Source: Tetrahymena thermophila SB210 (Eukaryota; Ciliophora; Oligohymenophorea; Hymenostomatida; Tetrahymenidae). Taken from it: DNA of 64,000 nucleotides. The stretch is from the NCBI RefSeq assembly GCF_000189635.1, contig NW_002476334.1, forward strand, positions 248,001-312,000, given 5' to 3'. This document shows positions 38,143 to 50,282 of the stretch, one piece after another (position 1 is the first letter of the stretch; every line of letters begins with the position of its first letter). The translations under genes and the position numbers were made by a program. Below the pieces are notes generated by a model. That model was not told the DNA's origin, searched no databases, and was given only the letters and a program-made list of their open reading frames with translations.

Positions 38143-39856
38143 AAAAAAAAAGATAAAAAAGAAGAGAAATTTAAATTTTCATGCAGGGGAGAAAAGTTTG
38201 TTTTTTTTTTATTTTAATATTTTTATTCTTGATTAGATGATGTAAAATCTTATTAAATTTGTTCATTTCCTTTTTAAATGAAGAGTAGAGAGAACTTATT
38301 TATTTACTTAATTTTGAAAAGTGTTAAGTAATTTTTTTATGAATTAAATTTAGCAAGATATTTATAAATGGAGAAGAAACCATTTTTATGAATAATAAAT
38401 CTTCCTTAAATAAAGAATATTTCTTTTTAATTAAAGCTTTATTAAAGTTTTGTCTTGATTTATTTATTTTAAAAGAAAAGCGAATTCATAAAATTCAAAA
38501 TTTTATAGGAAAAGGAATTAGATTAAGTATATTTTTCGCCAGTTAGTAGGCCGCCTTTATTTTGTTGTTTTGTAGCATGAATAGATAGCGAGATAAGTTA
38601 GATCAATTAAATTTCCGCACTTTACTTGAAATTCATAATATCTGATCTTTTTACATTCCAATAAAAATAAACTCGCTTACTATTTATAGTAATAATCAAT
38701 TTTTACAGGGGTAGCTAAATTCTTTTATTTTCGAAAATTTTGTGGAAAGTACAAAAAATCATAAAAAAAATTGAAATTGATTGAAAGATAATTCAACCAT
38801 TTATCTAAAATAACTAACTTTTCAAATGAAGTATTATAATAGATGTTGTAATAAATTGGAATGATATCTCGATAATTACAAATATTGTAAGCAATCAATT
38901 AAATTAAATGGATGCGTAATTCTCAATAAGCAATTACTAATGCTTAATCTTGCTATGAGATAATGTAATGAGAAATGAAGATACACTTCTCTAACATTTG
39001 CAAAAATAGTATTCATTTATTTGTCTGGATTTAAAGTAAATAGTTCTTATTTAATCCTTACAAAAATGAAATATGCTTTTTTATTTGTAGGTGTAAAGTC
39101 AGTCACACTAATATTATGTTTATATATGATATAAAATTTAAGAGAAATTTATGAAAATTTATCATATATTTTTTGGGTGGGGATTTTATTGATTGTAATA
39201 AATTTACAGAATAGCGTGAATTAATTTAAATTTAACTAAGCAATTTCTTTTTGTTTATATTCTGTGGATATTAAACAGAAGTTAAAAAATACATTTCTTT
39301 CAATGTTTTTAAATTCTAATAAAGCCTAAAGTCTACTCTATTATTTTCAAAAATTTTGATATCAAACTTTTAAGTAGAATTTATCGTTCATTTTTGATAG
39401 ACCTATACCTCTATTCGTTTAGATTTTTGTGGTAAAATCAGAATAAAAATTTAAAAAAGTAATTAATTGAGTAATTTTTTGTGTACGAACTTGCTGGTAT
39501 TTTATGAGACTGACAAACCCTTGTAATATTAGTTGTAATTTACAAACTTTGAAATTAAAAATCTTTAACGAAATTTTGAAAACTTTAAGAATAATAATAT
39601 TTAGCATAAAAAGCAAAGTACTAGAAACTGTATTAAATATTAGCTATTGTTACAGTAAGGGGAAATCAATACTTTACTTAATTTTGCATTATTAAAAATT
39701 TGATTTTAGATTCGTAATATTGGCAAACATTTAAAAAATTAAGATGCAAACAAATTCTTTCTTTAATTCTTTCTTTCCTTCTTTAATCAAGTTTTCAAGC
39801 AATCTTTGTAAATTATAAAGCTCTTGAAGTATATATATTATTTAAGTATTCTCCTT
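38143..39856. other. AT-rich intergenic region
   Basis: This is the 5' flank of the small hypothetical gene and the 3' flank of the poly-Gln gene. A GC-richer spot at about 38536-38580 (GCCAGTTAGTAGGCCGCC) and a TTCCGCACTTTA motif at 38613-38624 stand out; no gene is seen. Confidence 0.5.
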
Positions 39857-42562
39857 TCAAAAAAATTTGTTCTCTTCTTTAAAAATGAAGCAAAAATGTA
39901 ATAAAAAAATTTAAAATTACTCATACTTTTCTTCTACCAAAGTTGATTTTCCTTCTGCCAATAAATTTTAATTGTGTAAAGGGTATCCAGCTGCAAAATT
40001 AAACTAGGGAATATACTAGCCTTATCCAGCAGGAAGTAATTTCATGCCAGAATCTTAAGGATTTAGGAGCATAGGGAAGCCTAAGGCGTGTTGATTCTGA
40101 ATAGTTTACTAGAAAGGCAAACCGACCTGAGGAAGGAGGGCGCTACCTTGTTGATTGTTATACTCTTTTATTAAGGACTCATTTGAAGCGAAAATAGGAG
40201 CATTTGGTTAAGGGAAGTTGAAAGTAGGTCCTTTTTAGAATTAAAGAATATTCTAAGTCACTGCAGGGTATATAGAATTTAAGCTTGGAACTGAGCTCAT
40301 TCCTGTTTGTCCTGTTTGAGGAATGTTTGGCAAACTAGGGATTTGAGCCTATTGTATATTGTAACTGTTGTTTGCTGAATTAAGCATGGTCAAGTTATCG
40401 TTTTGATCGTTGGGAATTGTTGTATAAGAATTGTCATTAGATAATGAATTCATTTTACTAGAATTAAACAAAATAAATATATCTCCATCTTATTTTACTC
40501 TTTCGATGATTTATTTTAAATCGTGCTGAGCACAGTTAACGCACACGATACCAACACCTTAGTTGCGAGCTTATTCAATAAAACGGTTCTTGTCTTAAGG
40601 ACGCATTTAGGTTTAAAAACCTAGATTACAAAACTCATTATTACAGCAATTGTTGATATTTGATTTAGCGTAAGGAGATGAAGCGGGAGCTGTGAGAGTT
40701 TAGGATTGTTGGGAAGATAATTATTAAGTTTGAGAAGCTGAAGGTTATTGAAGAGAGAGTTATACCTATTTTTGTTTCTATTATTATTACTATTATTGCT
40801 ATTACATATGTTAATGCTACTAAAATTATTAGATGAGATGCTGCTATTATAGCTACTATTACTGCTACTGATGCATTTATTACTGTTATTGAATAGAGCT
40901 TTAGCAGTGTTGTTTGGAAAAGGATGAATCAATCATTTACTGGTTACAATTCATGCTCATTGTGGGTTTGATTTGGTGAGGAAAGGCTATTTAAAATTAA
41001 TAAATTGAATTAGTAAATAAAGTATTTGAATTTTCCCATAAATATATTTATATAATCAGTTTTGATAAACTTTTACTTATCTGCTTGCTAACTAATTTAC
41101 TCAATAATTTATAGTGAGGGAAATAACACAATTTTTCACTCACTCACTCACTTAATTGATTGATTGATTTTTTTTGTTTGCAAAATAATTCTTGATTGAG
41201 ATTCCAAAACAGATTACAAATTTTAGGGGGTTTTAGAGAAAAAGAGGAAGAAATTAATAATTGCGATCTGAAATAATTTAATAAATTATGTTCTGTTTAC
41301 AGTAAATTGCCTGTAAATTGAAATTTCTTTTGTTTTAGTTATTTATGTATTGTTCTTTGTTTTTTTTAAAGAAAGAATTTTGAATTTGCAAACTATCTGT
41401 GTAAATTTAACAAATTAAAGGGAAGTATTGAGAATTATATCATCTTTTTATTAAAAATACTCTCACATTAATAGAGAACCTGTTAAATTCCTATCATTTT
41501 ATTTATCTTTTTAAACATGATTTTTCAAAAAATTATGAGAAGCATATTATTCATACGAAATACTATTCTTGAATAGATTAATCAGTGTACTAAGTTTCTT
41601 TGTTTAGTATGATGTGTGAAGGTGGGAGAATTAGGTTTAGATGATATTATTTGTTAGTTATTTTTATTTACTATCAATAAATTTTTGGTGAATACTGAAC
41701 AAAGCCATAAAAATTTTGATAAAAAGAAACTAAAGTGCGGAAGTATCTTTTATTATATAAATTATCTAAGTTGGCAGAGATCAGCTAAATATAAGAATTG
41801 TTGTTTATCTCGTAAGATTATAATAAAGCTTGAATCAATTCTCAAATATTTTTGATTAATTATGAGAAGTGGGGGTAATCAATATCTATAATTCCATCAA
41901 ATTTATCATAAAAATGTGGTATTTTAATTCAAATAGGGCATCAAAAAATAATCAGTAATTAAAATAGCAAAATCTTTCACAAAGCAAGGAGAAGATAAAA
42001 GCTTTCATGTACTGCTTTTAAAGCTTAAAGTGAAAAAGAGAAAAATAATAACTCGATAAATTAAAAAATAAATATGTGATATAAAATTTGTGTCCTTTTG
42101 TATAAATGATAAACTCTAAATAAGGGAGGACATTGGTGTCTGATTGCATTAGGAGATAAGAGTTTAAATAAAATGCTCTGCAAGAGAAAGAAGAAAAAAA
42201 TTGATATTTAGCAAAAGACTGATAAAAAAGAAAGAAAAAAAAAGTAAATGATCAAATAAGCGAGAGAATTTCAAATTTAATTAAGATCCCTATAGTAAAA
42301 ATTTATTCAAACAAATTTTTGCAAAAATTAAACCTAATTTAATTAATAATAAGCTTATTGAGTTAGCAAAACTGATATATATCTTAGATTTGATATACTT
42401 AAAATTCACAAAGATTAAGAATTAAAATTAGAGATAGATATCGACCAAATCAATTAATCTTTATTTACCTAATTGGGCTGGATTCAAAGCAAAATGACTG
42501 CCAACGAATGCTCCTCCCAAAGCGAGAGCGTTATTTTGAACTTAAAAGTCATGCGACATCAT
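39857..42562 (-). CDS. Poly-glutamine protein with small Cys-containing segment
   Basis: Exon 1 (42562-42469) encodes MMSHDFQVQNNALALGGAFVGSHFALNPAQL and is joined by a 1482-bp intron (40987-42468, phase 1) to exon 2 (40986-39857). The total is 407 residues. Residues about 50-120 are dominated by Gln, encoded by a mixture of TAA, TAG and CAA/CAG. A compact segment follows with Cys pairs (NCCNNEFC, then VCVNCAQHDLKQIIERVKQDGDIFILF), possibly metal-binding. The C-terminal half is rich in Pro, Asn, Gln and Leu, of the kind seen in transcriptional co-regulators. No named family was recognised. The high local GC of exon 1 against its surroundings supports it as coding. The opposite-phase Ser/Asn reading at 40621-40932 is a shadow. 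The last 15 or so codons after VEEKYEQF are AT-rich but remain in frame to TGA. Confidence 0.72.
40987..42468 (-). other. 1482-bp intron
   Basis: The donor GTAAATAA follows TTA-G, and the acceptor TTTAAATAG precedes CCTTTCCTC. This is several times longer than the other introns in the window (50-519 bp). It contains TAAAGTGCGGAA at 41731-41742 but no ORF with coding character. Confidence 0.65.
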
Positions 42563-45500
42563 GGTAAAATATTTTAAGACTCTTATTCAATAAGGCGAAA
42601 TCACTTTCAAAGTAATCTTTTAATTGCTTTCTATACAGATGTTTCTTTATCTTTTTTTTACTTTTTTTGGGTTGAAGTCAAAGTATTTTTTTTTGTATTT
42701 GTTTGTTAATTTTTTTATTATAATTTTTACGGCTTTTCTTTTCTTTTTCTTAAAAAAAAAAAATTTTTAGAGCAAAATCAATTTGAATTGGTATCATATC
42801 TTTTTTGATTAATTAATTTAATTAATTAATTAAAAGAAATAAAGAAAGTAAGAATGAATGATTTTATGTAAGATTGATTAATTGTTTATTTTATTATTTT
42901 CCAATGCAAATAAAAAAAAATATTGAAATTATGATAATGTGTTCTATCTTACTTAAAGAAAAAGAATATAGATAGATCGATAGATTGATTCTTAATGAAA
43001 ATAAAATAATTAAAAACTGACTACTATAAATTATTTATTATCTATATGTTTACGATATTTTATTTTATTAATTTTATCACAATCAGTAATCTCATAAACA
43101 AAAAATATATATTCTAAAATCTTCTTAAAAGTTCCTGAAAATTTTATTCCCACAATATAATCATCATTATAAGAACAACTTTAGCTAATTCTTACCAATA
43201 AACTTCTATGCTATGGATAACATAGTTAAATGTGAATGTAATTCTTTGTAATTTAGTCTAGGGCTTATTAAATTTCAAACATTCCTAATAATAAATGATG
43301 GCTTGGTTTTAATTATTTCTAATATTACTTATATCCCACCCCTTAAATTTTTTATTAAATTTGAGACAATTTCTTAGTAAAATAAAAGTGCCGTTGCAAA
43401 GCTTAATAAAATTTCTTTGCTTTATATTAATACTCTGCAAAATTAATTTTTGTTTACCCTTATTTTCGTTCTTATTATTATTTGAGTATGTTTTGAATAA
43501 ATAGTAGGATGGCTAACTCACCCATTCACTTATTCGCTTTTTAAAAAGCAAACTAAGTAAACTTTAATTTGCATTCATATTTTACATTTTTTCAATATAT
43601 AAATGAAGTACAAAACACATTTATTTATTTATAACGTTTTGCAAAATCTATCCTTTTCAAAAAAGACTGCTCTATCTAGTATTCTTACTATCCAATACTG
43701 TTTTTTTTAAGAAAGACTTTTCCATTTTCGACTTTTTAGTTTGTTCGTTTATCTGTCCGTGATAATTTTTAATTGATTATTTAGAAAAAGCCATTTTAAA
43801 ATAAGAAATTTATCGAAATTTTTACAAGATCATATTTATTTTCAAGCCATTGTAGCCAAAAGTTTAATTTCACTCTATGAGGCAGTTGTTGAAAGTGTTA
43901 ACATCACTTGACTTTTTTTTTCATTGATATTTATAAAATTTGTTTCTCTTTTTCCTCACTTCTTCTATCTTGGCAATGACACTTGAGACAGAATCAACTT
44001 TTCCAAAATTACCCTATAATTTGAGAATTTTTTAACTCCTTATAAAGATGCTATCATTAGAATTACTTCATTTTTATTCTTAAAAATTTATAATAAATTT
44101 AGTTACTCGCGAGGGTTGTTTGCTTGTTTATCGATGTTTAGACAACGTAATCGTAAGTTAATTTTTAATTACATGTTTTTCAATATTATTTTTACTGGTC
44201 CAACCTCGATAAAGGATCCAGCAAATTCCGCTACTTAACTTTACTTTTGTATCAAAAATAGAAAAAAATTAGAAATAGAGCATAACCAGTTTTATGCTTT
44301 ACAAAATTAAAAGCAGATATGTTGAACTAGAATAAAGCCAGCGTTAAGACTTTTAGTAAACAAATAATTATATCCAGCGAAAGGCGCGATAAAAGTATTT
44401 GCTCAATAAAAAATTAAAATTGTATTTAAGTGATTAATATTTTTTGCTGAATGCATAAAAGTATAATAGATAGATAGTTCTGTATTGAAATTAAACCTCA
44501 AATATTAATGAGATAATTCTGCTTGATTGATACTTTAATATTCGCTTATAAATTCTTATTTATTTTTGACTTATGCTTATCAAAATTATAAATTCTATAC
44601 GCTAAAATTATATTTATATTTATCTATATGATAAAATCAAAAGAAATTTCATTTAAATTTGTTAATATTATTTTATTTTTAAGACGATTTGCAAGTACTT
44701 TTTAATAAAAGTGAGTAAAATTACTTATGAAGTCGTCATTTTATAAATTTTTTATAAAATACTCCTAATAATTACTTCAATTTTTACAATATTATGCATG
44801 CAAATATGTTGATTGTGTTTTTATAATATCGATGACTAGTTTGATTTATTTAGATTTTTGTATGACAATTAAAAGTGATATAAAAAACCAAATTTTATTT
44901 CTTTCAAAATTGTAAAATTAAAGCCCATCAATACTTCTATTTGAAAATTTAACTGGAGCTATTTGTTATTTTAACTATTTAAGATTATGACAGGTTTTTG
45001 AGATTTATATAGTTTCTTTTTACACTCTTAATAGTCATTTGGACAAACAGTGTAATACTTTTATCAAATACCTATAATTTTATTTAAGATTATACCTAAT
45101 AAATATGTTAATTATTCTTATGTTTACTTTTTTTACTTATTAATTCAACCACTCGTTCTTTCTCATACATAGCTACCTAATAGATGAATAAATAAATAAA
45201 TAATTAATAGATCTATCTATCTAACTATTTATATCTATTAAAAAGGAAAATATCTAAATCTTTTTTGAAAAGAGTATTTACTATCATTCACTCAAACACT
45301 ATATTATCGCATATAAATAACTTTGTTTTATAATTTTTATTCATTACCATTAAAAAGCTTTCATTTTTGTAAATTAGTGTTCAAGCACTTGTATCAGATT
45401 TATAAATTAAAAATGCGTTAAAACTAAGAATTCTTATAGATGATTATTAAAATAACTTTGAGCTTTGTTCAGTATTAATAATTTATATTTCTTAACTTCA

Positions 45501-47711
45501 ATTTTACCTATCCAAATCATTTTTAAGAGCTTCAGTCAAATAGAATTGTAAGTTAATTAGATGCCGAAAAATTCTACACTGCATGAGATTTTAAAAATTA
45601 TATTTTCTTAATCTTACTGAAATTAAATTTATATTGATAAAATAAAGAGTGAGCATGTATGTATGTATCTATCTTTGAATTTTATGCTTTATAATGGTAT
45701 GAGAAAAAATCATACAATTTTTAAGTAAATGAAAAATGATTGAAAATAGCCTAAATTTTACTTTTTAAACCCTTCCCGATTTACATAAAAAATATTACAT
45801 CGTACTTATTAATTAAAGTAGTAAAGCAGATAGAATGATTTAACATTTATTTAACATAAAAATAAGATGTAAGCTCTTAGAAGATAGGGAAATTAAGGTA
45901 ATAAATAGGTAAAACATTTAGTGGGTAAGGAGACGTCAAAAAAATAGGTAGGTAAGCAAGAATACACTATTTTCTAGACATCAAATAAATTATTCAAATA
46001 TTGAATAAAAATTTACTTCTTTTTCTTGGTATTTAATTTTGATAATTCATCACTGGGAATATTAATCCTTAATTTTTATCAAGAAAACTTAATTAAAGTT
46101 ACAACATGAGAATAGAATACCAATCTAGCAATTCAAACAAAACCCCATCCCATCCTATAAATCGATTGATCAATCAATCAATAGATCATACAGACTCTAA
46201 AATATTATTGACAAACTATATATATCCTTACAACTTAATTTGCTTAAATTGCGACTTTAATTACAATTGAAATCAGAAAAAATTAGGTAATAAATTTAAA
46301 AATGAAATGAGCAGAGAATTTACATTTTGATGAAATTAACTAAAATACTTAATCAGCAATAAAGAACACTACTCATTTTGGAAATATAAAGATTTCTAAA
46401 AAGGAATGGAGTAATATGTTTTACTGTTTTAAGGATATATATAAATCTGATTATTGTAAATCAAATAATTTAAAATAACAAATTGTGGGTAACAGTTTCT
46501 TCTGATGAAATTAACTAAAAAAAATTTTAAACTGGTTATTTGCTAATAGTCAAACAAGTAGATTGCCACCACTCTTGATTGATTTTCTCACACATTTTTC
46601 TGACTATCAAAAATACTAATATTGGGCGACTAATAAAATCTTAGATTATTTACTCAGTCTTTTAATTCTGAATTTATTGATATTTGAAGACCTGCTAATA
46701 ATATAAACAAGATTACCGCATAATCGATTATTTTAATCGTTTTCATGAAGCATATTTTAATACCCAATGCTCTCTCTTTATTTCATAAAGACTTCATTTA
46801 AAGGCCAAATTTTAAGTATTTTACATTAAATCTAAGTTTGAATTACTCACATTAATATTCTTCGAAAGTCGTTTCAAATATTTTTGCCAAAATATCATTT
46901 GCTTTTTTAAAATAATTTGCATGCTGACATGAAAGTAAATTTAAATTATACAAATTCTAATTCTACTCTAAATGAAAGTTGTGTTAACGCTTAAATTACA
47001 GACTATATATGAAAATACAAATATGTTATTTCGTTAAAAAGAAAGTACATTTCAAATAATTATTTTGTCACAATTTATTTCAACCAAAAATATATAGAAT
47101 AGATAGAACTAATTAGTTAATTAATTAATATTCTTGGATATTTGAAATTGTTAAAATCTCTTTGTATATAACCATAAATTCCTTACGAGAACCTATAAAA
47201 AGATTGTTATATATAATCTCATATTTTATCTCCTACATTAATTTATATTTTTTTTTTTTGTCTTTTCCTCTCCTTATTCAGAGATTATTAACATATTTGA
47301 AGAAGTGTTCTTGAGTATTTTAGGTGTGATTGGCTTCAATTATTATTATTTTTTGCTTTTCTTGATATGCAATCATTACTTATTATAATGGCTAAAGTAA
47401 AATTTGCAAAATCACAGAATAAAAATATATCATCTAAATTGTCTTTCTATTTCATCTCTAAAAGACTCTATTTTACTTTTATTGTGTTTTTACTTCTTAT
47501 ACTTAAGTGGAAGTTTTAAAGGATTAAAAATAGATACTAATCAAACAAATAGAATTTTTTTAATTTTTAAAATCATTTAAAAATCATAAAATAAACAAAA
47601 TTTATAGGTTTATTGAATGAATTTATGAAAAAAAATAGATATTATAAAATTTATAAAGTATTTATTTTTTTAATATTTTTTTTCAACTATTTCTCTATTT
47701 ATTTCATCAAT

Positions 47712-47816
47712 TCAAAATTTTAATTTTAATTCAGCATAAAAATTGTTGTTGTAAATAGGAGCGCAGGGATAAGCTGGCTAAGATTTAGCAGCAGCAACCT
47801 TGATGTTAAAGATCAT
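47712..47816 (-). CDS. Possible 34-residue micro-ORF
   Basis: An A-rich leader precedes an ATG at 47816. The ORF reads MIFNIKVAAAKSQPAYP and continues CAPIYNNNFYAEL to TGA at 47712. It uses GCT, AAG, CCT and TGC codons and is clearly less AT-rich than its flanks, as real Tetrahymena exons are. It could be a micropeptide, a lone exon of an unrecognised gene, or a chance pocket. No splice partner was found nearby, and no family was recognised. Confidence 0.3.
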
Positions 47817-48099
47817 TTTTTTATGTTTTATTTGTGAATTCATCTTCTTACAAACAAACAATATTTAAAATTTACATATTTTGCAAAAAAATATTTCGAT
47901 AATTAAATGTAATCATACCAAGGATAATAAAAAAATTATTATTTTAATGGGATAGCTTGATATTAATAATTATGCTTTTTAGCTCTATTTTTTATAAAAT
48001 TTACTTTTTTTTCTATCAATAAGTCTATACTAAATAATTAAATATATGTCAATAACATAAAATTATTAATTTCAATTAACAAAAGATCAATTAGATTTA

Positions 48100-48138
48100 T
48101 TGATTGATTGATTAGCAAATAAATAAATAAATAAATAT
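48100..48138. repeat. TGAT/AAAT tetranucleotide tract
   Basis: TGATTGATTGATT is followed by AAATAAATAAAT units in intergenic DNA. Confidence 0.75.
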
Positions 48139-50282
48139 ATTGATAGGTTGATAAATAGATAGATGAAAGATAAATAAATGCATACTAAAAATGAGAAGTA
48201 AAAATATTCCAAATAAGATTTTTCATTTGGCTCCTTTAAAAATTTTATTCAATAAGCTATTCCCTTATTTTATGATAGTAAATAGCCAGCCTTAAATTGT
48301 TTTGATTTTTTAGCAAAATACCTTGTAAAAGAAAATACAAGACTGAAAAATAAATGTGTAAGGCAAATATTTTTGAAAGTATTTTGTGTAAGTATAAAAT
48401 TTGCACAGAAAGAGATTAATCAATTATTTATTTTGTGTTTAATTTCTATTAATCTATTTAATCTAAGTTATTATCTGTTCTAATATTATATATAACATTT
48501 AAATTCTTTATACCTTCCCTTCCTATCTTTCTTGTAATATATCTTCTTTTTTCAATCAAGAATCGATTTAAATCAAACAAGGAAATAAAAAAAAGCTGAA
48601 AAATTAATAAATTTAATCATGATGAATTGTAAATTTTAATTTGTTTTCTTTTCAATTTTTTTAATTTACTACAAACTACTTCTTCAATTTCCTTACTCTT
48701 CTTTTAAAAATTATTTTATTTTTTTACTTTATAAATTATAATAAAAAACAATAAAATAAATAGGAAAACAATACTTTTCTTAAAATAGAATAATTTGCTG
48801 AATTATTTTTGAAAAATTTCATAGCTTATAATCATAGATAAAAAATTAATTCATCACGATTCTCTTTTTTCATTATTTTACTTTACTATTTTCAAATTAT
48901 CACAAGTATTTACAAAAAGAATAATATTATTTGAAAAAAAGCAATATTTACGACATTTACCTTTACTTTTTCTTCATTTAGAATTCATTTTATTTATGTT
49001 TTGATCTTTTTTGAGCAAAAATAATAATTTTGAGTAGTAATAACGCTTCCATTATGATTAATATAACCCATAGATTAATATTTATCCATCATCATTCATA
49101 ATTTTGATTTTTTTTTTAGTAAAAATTTAACAAAATTTGTTTGATGTTGTAGGCTAACCATAAATATTTTCAACATAAAAAATTTTTAACTAAAAAATGT
49201 GAAATACTTTATAAAATATTATTGCTACTCTCATTTAAGCATTCTACCCTTGTAGCTCAAAAGAAAAATAAACTCAAAATAATTTTTTTTTAATGGAGCT
49301 ATTTTAATTTAAAATGCGTTAGAAAAAATAGTTTGTGAAATGATAATTCAAGTAAAGAAATAATTAAAAATAAATGAAAATTTATATTTGTTATCCTAGT
49401 TGTTGCATTCAATCATAAATAAGTAACGCTATTCTAGTAATCGTTTTGCTGTTCTTAAAATTCGGTTAAGAATTAATTTGCAAGTTTAGTTTACTTTTGA
49501 CAATAAGTAAGCTGGTCCATTATTTAACAAAAATAAAACCAAAAGGTAAAAATTGAATTCAGATCTAACTATCAATCTATCTATCTATTTGTATTAGATT
49601 GGTTTGCGTAAGATAAATTTATATTTTTATGAAATTTAATAATCGAAGAAAGTAAGAAATTCTTCAATGTAAATAAATAAATTAATTCATTCATTTCTAC
49701 TATAAATTTATTTATTTGCTATTTTTATATACAATCAAATAAAGTCGATTTCATTGTTTTAACTCCTTTTTTTATAGGATTTATCAAGCTTACACTAAAA
49801 CTTGTGAGTTAAAGATTTAAAATTTTTTTGCAAAGATTAATGAATGAATGAACCTAACTTTTAAATTTTTTAATGGTATTTGTAATATTTTTACATTGGC
49901 TGAAATATAAAAAATAAAAGACAAGCATATAGTTTATTACTTTTTTTCTGAATATGATATCTTGAAGAATTATTACTTGAATGATAATTTATTCTGGTTT
50001 TTGAGGTATTTACTCTAAAAACAGTAATGTTTTTATAAAATTAGGTATTTTTATAAATATATTAAGAAAAATTTTTTCTCTAATGTTTCTGATGAAAACT
50101 TTGTCAATATTATTAAAAAATATTCATTAAATTTATTTATGTTTTGGGTACAGAGCTTACACTTTTTAGATATAACTGAGCCATTAAGAAAATGCTTATT
50201 TTTAGCAAAAATTATTTGTTTTTTATTTAATTTATACCATCCATTTGTTTGATTTTTTGTAAACTGCTTTTTTAAGTATCTT

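Larger units (their letters stand above)
42563..50282. other. 7.7-kb AT-rich intergenic region
   Basis: This is the longest gene-poor stretch of the window. Only one short coding-like ORF is seen (47712-47816, minus). Slightly GC-richer patches near 44205-44240 and 44338-44390 resemble no RNA family I know. Tetranucleotide runs lie near 45184-45225, 48100-48138 and 49575-49590. No transposon ends, tRNA or long ORF were found. Confidence 0.5.

Noticed and set aside
40621-40932. 103-residue Ser/Asn-rich frame on the minus strand
   Set aside because: It is the +1 shadow of the poly-Gln tract of the gene at 39857-42562; AGT/AAT repeats are CAG/TAA repeats read out of phase.
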